Below, piece after piece: positions 16,459 through 25,440 of a stretch of 64,000 bases of DNA. This DNA is from Phytohabitans kaempferiae (GTDB lineage Bacteria > Actinomycetota > Actinomycetes > Mycobacteriales > Micromonosporaceae): assembly GCF_042433955.1 (NCBI RefSeq), contig NZ_JBHLUH010000004.1:372001-436000 (forward strand), given 5' to 3'. Both the position numbers and the translations under genes were made by a program. Position 1 is the stretch's first letter. The number at the start of each line of letters is the position of its first letter. Under the pieces are notes generated by a model. It saw only the letters and a list, made by a program, of their open reading frames with translations, made no database searches and was not told the origin of the DNA.

Positions 16459-18885
16459 TCATGATTGAGGGGTGCTGGGCGGGTCGGGGTCGAGGCCGTG
16501 GGCTGTGAGGATTTCGTGGATCGTGCGGCTTTTGGCGCGTTGTTTGGCCGTGGCCAGCTCTTCTGGCGAAAGTTTGGGGCGGACGAGGAGGTCCCTGACG
16601 GCGCGGTGTTGGGTGAAGTTGGCGGTGTCGCGGAACAGGCTGTCGCTGCTTGCTTCGAGCAGTTCCGCGGCGAGGGGCCAGTTGTCCTGGCAGGCGGCCG
16701 CGTAGGCCAGGGCGAAGACGATGTCAGCGTCGGCGCGGCGACCTTCGGCCTCGGCGCGGCGGCGGGCACGGTCGAGGGTGGGTAGGTGGTCTTCGCCGTG
16801 CGCGATCATCGTGAGTGCGGTGTCGAACATCGTCAGCCAGTTCTCCCGCAGGCCGCTGCGGTGAACATTGTCGATCTGGATGTCCATCAGCCGCCGTAGG
16901 CGGGGGCCGTCGCGCTCCAGGAGCGCTTTCATGAACGCCGCCCAGATGCAGATGTAGCGGTCGTAGCCGTGCCCCGGCGAGTCCGTCAATGCCTGAACTT
17001 CGGCGGAGACCTCGTCGGGCCGGTCGGCCCAGAGCAGCGCCACGGCTCGGAACGCGCGTACCAGGCGGTCGAGCGCACGACCGCCGGCGTCGTACGCGTG
17101 AGGATAGATCGCGTCGAAGCCCGCGACGGCGCGGTCGGGTCTGGTGATGGCGGCGAGTGAGCGGTACATGCCCGCGATGACGGCGGCGGCCGGATCATCC
17201 ACGTCGGAAGCGAGCGCGACGGCGGCGTGGGCCGCGTCGGCCATCTTCCTGGGATCGCCCGAGCCGAGGCCGAGGTCGGCTTCGAGGATGTGCAGCCATA
17301 GCCGGTCACGCGGTGCGAGAGCTAATGGGCGCAGCATGTCGGCCCAACGTAGCCCTTCGGCGTAGGAGGCCGCGTTGCGCCACAGGGTGCTCAGGCCGAT
17401 CATGATGTCGACGGCGTCCACGTACGCGCTGCCGGCCACGCTGGCCTCGAACGCGAGCCGGACGTTCGCGATGTCGTCGCGGTTGCGTGCGGCGCCCTCG
17501 GCCGACAGCCAGGCGTGCACCCGGGACTGCGCGGTGACCCGCGTGACGACGTGCTGACGCACCGCCTCGACCAGCCCGGGGCGACTGCCGGCGGTGTCCA
17601 TGCGTTGTGCGGCGTAGAGGCGGATCGTCTCCAGCAGGCGGTAGCGGCCCTCGTCGTGCACGACGAGGTTCTTCGCGACGAGGTCGCCGAGCGTGTTCGT
17701 AGCGGCGACCGGATCCGTCGTGGTCCCGCCGAGCCGGGCGGTGGCGACCGCGGTCGCGGCTGGAAGGTCGAAGCTGGCCGGGAAGATCCCGAGCCGGTCG
17801 AAGAGGTCCCGGGCGGGCTCGGCCAGTAGCTGGTGGCTCCACTGGAGTGTGCCGACGAGGGTCGCGTGCCGGGCACCGGCGCGGGGCCGGCCGCCGACGA
17901 GCAGACCAAGCCGGTCGTCGAGGCGTGCCAACAGGTCAGCCAGCGTCAGATGGCGCAGTTGGGCGGCTGCCAACTCGATCGCCAGTGGGAGGCCGTCGAG
18001 CCGGTCACAGAGCTCGACCACACTGGGATCGGCCGGATCGAGCCGAGGACGCCGGGAGGCTGCTTCCGCACGGGTCACGAAGAGGGTCGCGGCGTCGGGG
18101 CCCAGAGAGCCCAACGGGTGGACGGCCTCGCCGTCGATGCCGAGCGGCTCGCGGCTGGTCGCCAGCAGCTGGGCCGCAGGGTTCGCGTCAAGCAACCGGT
18201 CAGCGAGAACCGCGACGCCGTCGAGCAGATGCTCGCAGTTGTCCAGGACGAGGGTGAGTGGCCGGGCGGCGAGGCTCGCGACGAGCAGGCCGGGGTCATC
18301 GGCCGCGGCGCCCTCGACGCTGGTGGCTTCGGCAACCGCACGGATGATCTCGCCGGGCCCCCGCACCGCGGCCAACTCCACGAACGCCACGTCGGGCATG
18401 CTCCGGGCGACCTCGATTCCGAGGGTGGACTTGCCCGCGCCGCCAGGTCCGGTGATCGTGACCAGGCGATGCCCACTCAGCAGCTCGCGGAGCGCGTCGA
18501 TGTCGGCGCGCCGGCCGATAAGGGGGGTACGGGCGGATGGAAGGCGCCCAGCGGCCGTCCACAGTGGTGTGACTTCCTCCCGGACGGTGCCGACGAACCG
18601 GTAGCCGCGGCCTCTCTCCGTGCGGATCAACGCCTGGGTGGCCCCGTCGTCACCGACCGCGGCCCGCACCGACCTCAGGCGGGAGGCCAACGCCGACTCG
18701 GTGACGAATCGGCTGCCCCACACCGTGTCGAGCAGTTCCTCCTTGGGCACCAGCCGATCCCGGTTGGCGATCAGGTGGGCCAGCACGTCGAAAACCTGCG
18801 GCTCGAGATGGACTACCGTGCCATGTGCCCGCAGTTCCCGTGCCCGGGTGTCGAGCCCGAAACTGCCGAATCGGTAAACCACCAC
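16459..18885 (-). CDS. Winged-helix/AAA+ ATPase/TPR transcriptional regulator
   Basis: The 808-residue regulator has an OmpR-type winged helix at about residues 1-95 (VFDVLAHLIANRDRLVPKEE, VGDDGATQALIRTERGRGYRF). An NB-ARC/AAA-like ATPase follows at about 115-400, with Walker A GPGGAGKST and Walker B LVLDNCEHLL. The rest is a helical TPR-like region to the end. This layout is the actinobacterial winged-helix-ATPase regulator class, which lacks the BTAD domain of AfsR. GTG 18885 is chosen because the winged helix begins right after it; an upstream ATG near 18980 is possible. It is divergent from the AfsR-like gene at 19433. Confidence 0.8.
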   Translation of the reverse strand: MVVYRFGSFGLDTRARELRAHGTVVHLEPQVFDVLAHLIANRDRLVPKEELLDTVWGSRFVTESALASRLRSVRAAVGDDGATQALIRTERGRGYRFVGTVREEVTPLWTAAGRLPSARTPLIGRRADIDALRELLSGHRLVTITGPGGAGKSTLGIEVARSMPDVAFVELAAVRGPGEIIRAVAEATSVEGAAADDPGLLVASLAARPLTLVLDNCEHLLDGVAVLADRLLDANPAAQLLATSREPLGIDGEAVHPLGSLGPDAATLFVTRAEAASRRPRLDPADPSVVELCDRLDGLPLAIELAAAQLRHLTLADLLARLDDRLGLLVGGRPRAGARHATLVGTLQWSHQLLAEPARDLFDRLGIFPASFDLPAATAVATARLGGTTTDPVAATNTLGDLVAKNLVVHDEGRYRLLETIRLYAAQRMDTAGSRPGLVEAVRQHVVTRVTAQSRVHAWLSAEGAARNRDDIANVRLAFEASVAGSAYVDAVDIMIGLSTLWRNAASYAEGLRWADMLRPLALAPRDRLWLHILEADLGLGSGDPRKMADAAHAAVALASDVDDPAAAVIAGMYRSLAAITRPDRAVAGFDAIYPHAYDAGGRALDRLVRAFRAVALLWADRPDEVSAEVQALTDSPGHGYDRYICIWAAFMKALLERDGPRLRRLMDIQIDNVHRSGLRENWLTMFDTALTMIAHGEDHLPTLDRARRRAEAEGRRADADIVFALAYAAACQDNWPLAAELLEASSDSLFRDTANFTQHRAVRDLLVRPKLSPEELATAKQRAKSRTIHEILTAHGLDPDPPSTPQS

Positions 18886-19432
18886 GCGCGGGAGCCTAGC
18901 CACCGGGCCGGCGAGCACGAGCCTCCGGTAACAAACCGGACAGTTCCGGCCAGCCCGCTCCGGGTCCATATAACCAGACATTCGGGGCAGGCCGCGCTCC
19001 CCGTCTCGGAGACCCGCGGCCCGGCGCTGTTTGTCGAAGCGGCTCTGCAAGATCTCTCCACGTTCTCTCCAAGGAACAGGGCCGTCATGTCCGGCACCGT
19101 GACATGGCACAGAGCGTCGACGAAAGGCACACCTCCTGATGAGCAGGATCCTGTTCAGGCTGCTGGAGACCTACCCGCCTGCCCAGCATGCGGGGCGGCT
19201 CGTGCTCGCACTGCCGCACTGCTCCACGCACCCGACCCACACCACAGCCCTACGGCCTCGTGCCGATGGCATGCGCCGTGTGCGGCCAACCAGGCCAGCA
19301 GAGGCGTCGACGGTGAACCAGCGTCGCAGCGAGGGCACAACACAACCTTGGTGTAGTCGCTGACTGCGGCAAGGGCGGGTACGGCGGCCTGCCGGTGTGG
19401 CCGCCTGGGGATCAGTTTCTTTGGGGGTTTGC
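18886..19432. other. Shared upstream region of two divergent large regulators
   Basis: These 547 bases separate two divergent ATPase regulators and hold no supported gene. Starts for both genes are inferred from domain position. A GGGGG ribosome binding site lies just before 19433. No convincing -35/-10 pair or repeat was recognised. Confidence 0.4.
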
Positions 19433-22246
19433 GTGCAGGTCAGGCTTCTTGGTCCGGTTGATGTGACTGTGGCTGGTGTCGCGCGGCCGGTACCCGGCCT
19501 GCGCCGCAAGGGAGTGCTCGCTGTCCTGGCGTTGCACGCCGGCACGATCGTGAGTGTCGACCGGCTGGTACACGCCATTTGGGACGAGCGTCCGCCGGCG
19601 ACGGCGCTGAACACGCTCCAGCGGCACGTGTCATACCTACGCCACGTCTTCGGTAGGCGGGACGCCATCGTGGCCCGTTCACCCGGCTACGTCCTGGAAC
19701 TCGGCTCCGAGGCGACGGACGCCGCAGTGGCCGAACGCCTGGTCCGGCAGGCGCGGCAGTCGAAGGACTGGAGCGCGAACACCGCTCGGCTCCGGGCCGC
19801 GCTGGCGCTGTGGCGCGGTCCGGCGCTGGTGGACGTCGCCGGTCTGCGATGGATGGAGGAACAGTCGCGACGCCTTACGTTGCTTGAGGTGGAGGCCTGG
19901 CACGCGCTGGTCGAGGCCCGCCTGGCGCTGGGCGAGCATGTCGAACTGGTGCCGGAGCTTCAGCGCCTCACCGCCGAGCAGCCCTACCACGAGAATGTGC
20001 ACGCACAGTTGATGCTGGCCCTCTACCGCGCCGGGCGACAGGCCGACGCGCTCGACGTGTACCAGGTGCTGCGGCGGGCGCTGCGCGAGGACCTGGGGAT
20101 CGAGCCGAGCGCCGCATTGCAGGATCTCCAAACCAACATCCTGCGGCAGGACCCGACTCTCGATCCGCCGGGACAGGCGGTGACCGTGGGCCGAACGGCG
20201 TCGAAAGCCACCGTGCCGTCGCAACTCCCGCTCGCGGTGCGGACGTTCGTCGGCCGGGACGCGGAACTGGCCCGCCTGGACGCCATCCTGACCGATACCG
20301 AACGGAAGCAGCCGGCCCACCCAGCGGCGGTGGTCATCTCGGCGCTGTCCGTGACCGCTGGAATCGGCAAGACCGCGCTCGCCCTGCACTGGGCCCACCG
20401 CGTCACCGCCCAGTTCCCCGACGGCCAGCTCTACGTCAACCTGCGCGGGTTCGACGCGGGAGGTTCGGTCCTCGACCCGGCGGCGGCGTTGCGTTCGTTC
20501 CTGGACGCGCTCGGCGTGCCGGCTCAGCGGATCCCGGCGACCCTGGACGACCAGGCGAGCCTCTACCGCAGTCTGCTGGCCGGCAAACGGGTCCTGGTGG
20601 TTTTGGACAATGCCCGGGACGTCGCGCAGATCCGCCCGCTTCTGCCTGGCTCCGGCGGATCTGTGGTGGTCGTGACCAGCCGGAGGCAGCTCACGGCGCT
20701 GGTCGCGACCGAGGGGGCGCACCCGCTGACCCTGGATCTGCTGGCCCCCGCCCAGGCGCGCGACCTGCTGGCGGCCCGGATCGGCAAGGATCGGGTGGAG
20801 GCCGAGCCAGCGGCGGTCGACGAAATCATCGAGCGCTGTGCCCGGCTGCCCCTCGCGCTGGCCCTCGCCGCCGCCCGCGCCGCGACGCGCCCCCACCTCC
20901 CGCTGTCCGGGCTGGCCGCCGAGCTGCGCGACGCCGGCGCACTCGCACCTCTCGACCACGGCGACGCCACCACCGACCTGCGCGCCGTGTTCTCGTGGTC
21001 CTACAGCGCGCTCAGCCCGGAAGCGGCGTACCTGTTCCGCCTGCTTGGCCTGGTCCGCGGGCCGGACGCCACCGCGGAGGCCGCCGCCAGCCTCGCCGGT
21101 ATGCCGCTGGCGCGGGTCCGCCCGCTACTGACCGAGCTGACCAACGTAAACCTGCTGGCCGAACACGCGCCGGGCCGGTACACATTCCACGACCTTCTGC
21201 GGGCGTACGCGGCGGAGCGGGCCGACCAGCTCGACGACAACCAGACCCGGCGGGCGGCGGTCCATCGGATGCTCGACCACTACCTACACACGGCACACAC
21301 CGCCGCTCAGCTTCTGGACCCGCACCTGGTCCCCATCTATCCGGCACCGGTCCAGCCACGCGTCACCGTCCAGCAGCACGAAAACCACGACGCCGCGCTC
21401 TCCTGGTTCGCCGCCGAGCACACGCCGCTCCTCGCCGCCATCGAGCACGCCGCCGAGATCGGCTTCGAGCAGCATCCATGGCAGCTCGCCTCGACCGTGA
21501 GCACTTTCCTGCTGCGCCAGGGCTTGTGGCAGCAGCACGAGCAGGCGCACAACACCGCCCTGGCCGCCGCGCGGCGGCTCGGCCACCGCACCGGTCAGGC
21601 TCACGCCCTCTTCGGCCTCGGTATCGGCAACGCCCGGTCCGGACGCTTCGAGGAGGCCCACCCGCAACTGAGGCAGGCCCTTGACCTGTTCGAGCAGTTG
21701 GACGACCGGCTCGGAGCGGCTGTCGTGCTGGAGACCCTGGCCTGGATAGCGGAGCGGCGAAACCGGCACGCCGACGCGCTCCGCGACGTTAGCCGGGCGT
21801 TGAGCCTCGTGGAGAACACGAGCCATCGCGGCCACCAGGCCAGGTTCCTCAACGACCTCGGCTGGTTTCACAGCCTGCTCGGCGACCACAACCAGGCGGT
21901 CGCCCACTGCGAGAAGGCGCTCATGATCTGCCAGGAGCTGGGCGATGTGAACTGTCAGGCCGCGACCTGGGACAGCCTCGGCTACGCCCACCGCCAGCTG
22001 CGCGACTACCCGCTGGCCATCAGCTGCTACCAGCAGGCCGTCGACCTGTACCGGGAGCTCGCGGACGCGTACAACCAGGCGATTACGCTCGCCGACTTCG
22101 GCGACACCCACCAGGACGCGGGCGACGCCGACGCGGCCCAGCTCGCCTGGCGCGAGGCCCTGCGCATCCTCACCCAGATCGATCACCCCGACGCCGACGA
22201 CGTACGCGCCCGGCTCGACCGGAAGCCCGCACCGGAACCGGCATGA
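19433..22246 (+). CDS. AfsR/SARP-family regulator (DNA-binding, BTAD, NB-ARC, TPR)
   Basis: The 937-residue AfsR-type activator starts at GTG after a GGGGG ribosome binding site. Domains in order are an OmpR-like winged helix (about 1-90; RRKGVLAVLALHAGTIVSVD, RHVSYLRHVFG), a BTAD domain (about 98-245; YHENVHAQLMLALYRAGRQ), NB-ARC (about 265-560) and TPR repeats (about 640-920). Such proteins activate antibiotic or secondary-metabolite promoters, but no biosynthetic cluster lies next to it. The P-loop reads VTAGIGKT, with Val where Gly normally begins the motif, so nucleotide binding may be altered. Confidence 0.87.
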   Translation: MQVRLLGPVDVTVAGVARPVPGLRRKGVLAVLALHAGTIVSVDRLVHAIWDERPPATALNTLQRHVSYLRHVFGRRDAIVARSPGYVLELGSEATDAAVAERLVRQARQSKDWSANTARLRAALALWRGPALVDVAGLRWMEEQSRRLTLLEVEAWHALVEARLALGEHVELVPELQRLTAEQPYHENVHAQLMLALYRAGRQADALDVYQVLRRALREDLGIEPSAALQDLQTNILRQDPTLDPPGQAVTVGRTASKATVPSQLPLAVRTFVGRDAELARLDAILTDTERKQPAHPAAVVISALSVTAGIGKTALALHWAHRVTAQFPDGQLYVNLRGFDAGGSVLDPAAALRSFLDALGVPAQRIPATLDDQASLYRSLLAGKRVLVVLDNARDVAQIRPLLPGSGGSVVVVTSRRQLTALVATEGAHPLTLDLLAPAQARDLLAARIGKDRVEAEPAAVDEIIERCARLPLALALAAARAATRPHLPLSGLAAELRDAGALAPLDHGDATTDLRAVFSWSYSALSPEAAYLFRLLGLVRGPDATAEAAASLAGMPLARVRPLLTELTNVNLLAEHAPGRYTFHDLLRAYAAERADQLDDNQTRRAAVHRMLDHYLHTAHTAAQLLDPHLVPIYPAPVQPRVTVQQHENHDAALSWFAAEHTPLLAAIEHAAEIGFEQHPWQLASTVSTFLLRQGLWQQHEQAHNTALAAARRLGHRTGQAHALFGLGIGNARSGRFEEAHPQLRQALDLFEQLDDRLGAAVVLETLAWIAERRNRHADALRDVSRALSLVENTSHRGHQARFLNDLGWFHSLLGDHNQAVAHCEKALMICQELGDVNCQAATWDSLGYAHRQLRDYPLAISCYQQAVDLYRELADAYNQAITLADFGDTHQDAGDADAAQLAWREALRILTQIDHPDADDVRARLDRKPAPEPA

Positions 22247-22312
22247 GACAGCCGCGCTTTCAGCGCCATGTCAGCCGCGCGTCAGGCCGGGAGGCGATGG
22301 TGGCGCCACCGA

Positions 22313-22330
22313 TACATCGAAATCGATGTA
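22313..22330. promoter_or_regulatory. Perfect palindrome upstream of CBM2 protein
   Basis: TACATCGA-AA-TCGATGTA has perfect 8-bp arms and ends 26 bases before the ATG of the secreted CBM2 protein gene. It has the form of a binding site for a dimeric repressor, such as a LacI- or TetR-type regulator. No adjacent regulator of those types is present in the window. Confidence 0.5.
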
Positions 22331-22356
22331 GCAGCTTCCACCTCCCCGGAGTCGCT

Positions 22357-23355
22357 ATGAAGCCACACATCCGCCGTACGAAGACGCTCGCGCTCACCGC
22401 CTTCTGCGGCCTGATCGCCGGCGCGACACTGACGTCGACGCCGGCACGGGCCGCCGCTCTCTTCTCCGACGATTTCGAACAGCCCACCGTCAACGTCTGG
22501 CTCACCGGTGGCGGCGGCAGTTGGTCGGTCACCGCCGACGGCTCGAAGGTATTCACTCAGGCGAGCACGACCGCAGACACGCTCGCCAGCGCCGGATCCG
22601 GCTCCGGGTCGGGCACGCTGGTCTCCGCGCGCGCGAAGGCCACCAGCGCGCTCTCCCCCGACAACCTGGTCAGCCTCGCGGGCAAGGTCTCCGACCCCAG
22701 CAACCTCTACTACGTGGGGTTCCGCGGCCCGAACCTGGAGATCGGCCAGCGGAAGTGGGGCCAGAACGTGGTGCTCGCGTCGACACCCTTCGCCGCGAGC
22801 GCCGGAAGCTGGTACACGCTCAGCCTGAGCTTCCTGGAGTCAGGCAAGGTCACCGGAAGGGCGACCGGCCCAGGCGATGCCAGCGCCACCGTCAGCGCGG
22901 CCGATCCGGGCGGCACCCGCTCCGGCGACCGGGTCGGCTTCTACACCGAAAGCGCGAGCGCGTCGTTCGACGACATCCGCCTCCGTGACGAACTACCGCC
23001 CCCGACACCACCCACCGGACCGTGCCCGGTCAAGGTCGCCATCAAACCCGTCGTCGTCACCGCGGCGACCACCTTCGCGACGTTCAGCCTGACGAACCTC
23101 TCCCCGGCGAGCATCGCTCCACCATGGACGATGACGTGGCGGTTCCCCAACGGTCAGCTGGTCGGCCCCTTCTTCAACGCCAACTTCCACCAGATCGGCC
23201 CGGTGGTCACCGTGACCAGCGTGCCCTGGTTCCCCGCCATACCGCCGGGCACGACGACCGCACTCACGGTCGGATTCCACATCGCGAACCCACTGGAGGC
23301 GCCGAGCGAGGTCACCTTCAACGGGCACACCAACTGCGCCGTCACGCTCTCCTAG
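22357..23355 (+). CDS. Secreted protein with C-terminal CBM2-like domain
   Basis: The 332-residue secreted protein has a signal peptide (about 1-37, ending ARAAA) and a beta-sandwich region (about 38-215; LFSDDFEQPTVNVWLTGGG), similar to the N-terminal lectin-like folds of pectate lyases and other wall-active enzymes. A proline linker (ELPPPTPPTGP) leads to a C-terminal CBM2-like domain bounded by cysteines (CPVKVAIKP to GHTNCAVTLS; WTMTWRFPNGQ, FHQIGPVVTVTSV). No catalytic module is identified, so it may be a cellulose- or wall-binding protein. The ATG at 22357 directly precedes the signal peptide. Confidence 0.72.
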   Translation: MKPHIRRTKTLALTAFCGLIAGATLTSTPARAAALFSDDFEQPTVNVWLTGGGGSWSVTADGSKVFTQASTTADTLASAGSGSGSGTLVSARAKATSALSPDNLVSLAGKVSDPSNLYYVGFRGPNLEIGQRKWGQNVVLASTPFAASAGSWYTLSLSFLESGKVTGRATGPGDASATVSAADPGGTRSGDRVGFYTESASASFDDIRLRDELPPPTPPTGPCPVKVAIKPVVVTAATTFATFSLTNLSPASIAPPWTMTWRFPNGQLVGPFFNANFHQIGPVVTVTSVPWFPAIPPGTTTALTVGFHIANPLEAPSEVTFNGHTNCAVTLS

Positions 23356-23450
23356 ACGCACCCGGTTTCAGCGGGGTTTCAGGGCCGGTCCAGGGCCCTG
23401 CTGGACATTGACAGACGGCGACAGCCACACGAAACCCGAAGGGTGAACCA

Positions 23451-23900
23451 ATGCGACCACATCTACGCGTACCGCGCCGGTCGAGCCTCTGGCTCGCGCT
23501 CGTCGTACCAATCCTGGCGGTGCTCGCCCTGGCGCCGGCACCGGCGGGAGCGACCACCGCCACGCCCGGTCCGGCCCCGACCGCCCCACAGAACCTGCGG
23601 GCGGTGCAGGAAGACGGCGTCTTCGCCGGCATCGCCTGGGACCGGTCGACCTTCCAGGCCGGCCCGTTCTGGTACCACGTCCACGCCAGGGGCCCGGGCT
23701 TCAGCGGTTCGGGGCCGATCTGGAACAACATGTTCCAGACCACCATCACAGTGGGCGAGCTGGTCGAGCTGGCGTACCTGGAACCCGGGTTCACGTACAC
23801 CTTCACGATCGTGGCCGTCGGCCACAGCGGTGGAGTCAACCGACCCTCGGAGCCGAGTAACGCCCTGACCGTGACGATCCCCGCCGACTACTGGCAATAG
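23451..23900 (+). CDS. Secreted single fibronectin type III domain protein
   Basis: The 149-residue protein has a signal peptide (about 1-34; LALVVPILAVLALAPAPAGA). One fibronectin type III domain follows at about 42-145: APTAPQNLRAVQEDGVFAGI, then YLEPGFTYTFTIVAVGHSG and RPSEPSNALTVTI. It is 95 bases downstream of the CBM2 gene on the same strand, so co-expression is plausible. Its role is probably extracellular binding or scaffolding; nothing catalytic is visible. Confidence 0.75.
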   Translation: MRPHLRVPRRSSLWLALVVPILAVLALAPAPAGATTATPGPAPTAPQNLRAVQEDGVFAGIAWDRSTFQAGPFWYHVHARGPGFSGSGPIWNNMFQTTITVGELVELAYLEPGFTYTFTIVAVGHSGGVNRPSEPSNALTVTIPADYWQ

Positions 23901-23913
23901 CCCTCACACACCA

Positions 23914-23947
23914 GATCGGCCCGCCGCCACATCGCGGCGGGCCGATC
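23914..23947 (+). terminator. Strong hairpin terminator
   Basis: Perfect 14-bp arms GATCGGCCCGCCGC / GCGGCGGGCCGATC flank a 6-base loop, 14 bases after the fibronectin-protein stop. A following T-run is absent, which is common for actinomycete terminators. Confidence 0.75.
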
Positions 23948-24141
23948 GTCCTTCTCCGATCGCCGTGAACTCAAACCCCGGCACGTGGAAATACAGATGT
24001 GACAGCCGCGCGAGGAGGGAGGTTGGTCGTTGCTGGCCGCGTCGCGCACCGAGGTGGAGCTGTTCGCGGCTCTCGACGACCGCCATGCGGCGCAGGTGGC
24101 CTTGACCGGCGCTCGCCAGGCCCCTAGATTCCGGCAGGGAA

Positions 24142-24157
24142 CCAAGCATTTGCTTGG
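24142..24157. promoter_or_regulatory. Palindromic operator candidate (CCAAGCA-TT-TGCTTGG)
   Basis: Perfect 7-bp arms with a 2-base centre lie 29 bases before the isochorismatase ATG. The CAAGCAnnTGCTTG form is typical of sites bound by TetR-family repressors. No TetR gene is adjacent, so the regulator would act in trans. Confidence 0.55.
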
Positions 24158-24186
24158 CAGAGGTTCTTGACCTACCGGAGGTCGCC

Positions 24187-24873
24187 ATGGCGCGCGAGTA
24201 CCTGGGCCACATTCTGCGGGACCGGCTCGATGAGAAGATCGTGCCATCACGTACCGCCCTGCTGGTCGTCGACATGCAAAACGACTTCGTCCACGACGAC
24301 GGCCACTGCGCGAAGTCATTCGGCCTGCCGATGGTCAGCGGCTTCCAGAGCGTGATCGGACCCATCGCTCAACTCGTAGATACCGCGCGGGCCGCCGATG
24401 TGCAGGTGATCTACACCAAAGTGGTCCAGTTGCCTGACGGCTCACTCGCCTCGCCGCTCTGGCTCGCCGACAACCTGCGCTACGGCTTCGAGCCGTTGCA
24501 GTGCATGCAGGGCACCTGGGGCTGGGAGATCCTCGACGACCTTGCGCCGCAGCCCGGCGACCTCGTGGTGGAGAAGACCCGGCGCAGCGCGTTTCAGGGC
24601 ACCAACTTGGAGAACCTGCTGCGCGCCCGAGGCATCGAGTCACTCGTCGCGACCGGCGTCGCCGGCTCGGGCTGCGTCCTGTCGACAGTGCGGGACGCCA
24701 TCGAACGGGACTACTTCACCATCGTGCCGAAGGACTGCATCGCCGACAACAACGCCGAACTGACGCGGGCGTGCTACCCGGCGTTCCAGGCGCTGCTCGC
24801 GCCGGAGGATTTCACCACCCTGGCTGACGTGGCCGCGGTTTGGCAGAAGCAGCCGGCAGCCGACGCGGCGTAG
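24187..24873 (+). CDS. Isochorismatase-family cysteine hydrolase
   Basis: The 228-residue alpha/beta hydrolase of the isochorismatase/nicotinamidase superfamily shows the catalytic triad Asp in VVDMQNDF (near residue 29), Lys in VVEKTRRSAF (about 133) and Cys in GVAGSGCVLSTVRDA (about 163). The long N-terminal helix and the LYGFEP-like region do not point to a specific substrate. Nicotinamidase, isochorismatase and N-carbamoyl hydrolase activities are all possible. ATG 24187 is chosen for the CGGAGG ribosome binding site. It is a single-gene unit with its own palindromic operator. Confidence 0.82.
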   Translation: MAREYLGHILRDRLDEKIVPSRTALLVVDMQNDFVHDDGHCAKSFGLPMVSGFQSVIGPIAQLVDTARAADVQVIYTKVVQLPDGSLASPLWLADNLRYGFEPLQCMQGTWGWEILDDLAPQPGDLVVEKTRRSAFQGTNLENLLRARGIESLVATGVAGSGCVLSTVRDAIERDYFTIVPKDCIADNNAELTRACYPAFQALLAPEDFTTLADVAAVWQKQPAADAA

Positions 24874-24981
24874 CGGTTCACCGACCACGCCCGATGCATC
24901 ATCGTCGGCGCGTTCACAATCGATGAGAGGCGCTGCGGCTTCAGCGCATCGAGGCATGTTCTGAGACCGGGGAGGCTGGAC

Positions 24982-25293
24982 GTGAGCCATCGACCCTTGT
25001 TGAGACCAGCGCGATCGGCGGTTCATGCCCTCATCTTCCTGACTCTGCTGCTTGACCCGATAATCGTCGGCTGGCTCTTGTTCACGCCACGGCCGCTCGG
25101 CGAGACGATGGTCGCCGCAGCAGTCTCGCTCGCGATCCTGCCCTTGCTGGCGGCGATCAAGGTGGCGTTGGACATCGCCATATCAGGTCGGGCGCCCTAC
25201 GACGAGTTCGACAATCTTCACTACTCTCGTCTCCTGCGCAACCATCGGGCGGCGCAGAACGCCCCGCGGCATGGACGCCGGTGGTGGTGGTAA
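24982..25293 (+). CDS. Small membrane protein
   Basis: The 103-residue product starts at GTG after GGGGAGG. It has two membrane helices, at about residues 15-34 (HALIFLTLLLDPIIVGWLLF) and 43-68 (MVAAAVSLAILPLLAAIKVALDIAIS). The basic cytoplasmic tail ends HGRRWWW. No family is recognised. Confidence 0.6.
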   Translation: MSHRPLLRPARSAVHALIFLTLLLDPIIVGWLLFTPRPLGETMVAAAVSLAILPLLAAIKVALDIAISGRAPYDEFDNLHYSRLLRNHRAAQNAPRHGRRWWW

Positions 25294-25440
25294 CGGCGCC
25301 TGAGGCTGGAACGAGCCGCCCAGACAGCCGGTCGGCGTCGGGGCGTCGACAGTGACGTGCGCGCAGTCGCGGTTGGAACGTGCTGACCGTGCGCCCCGGG
25401 CCCGCTGGATCGGGACGCACGGCCGACGACTCGCTGAAGC

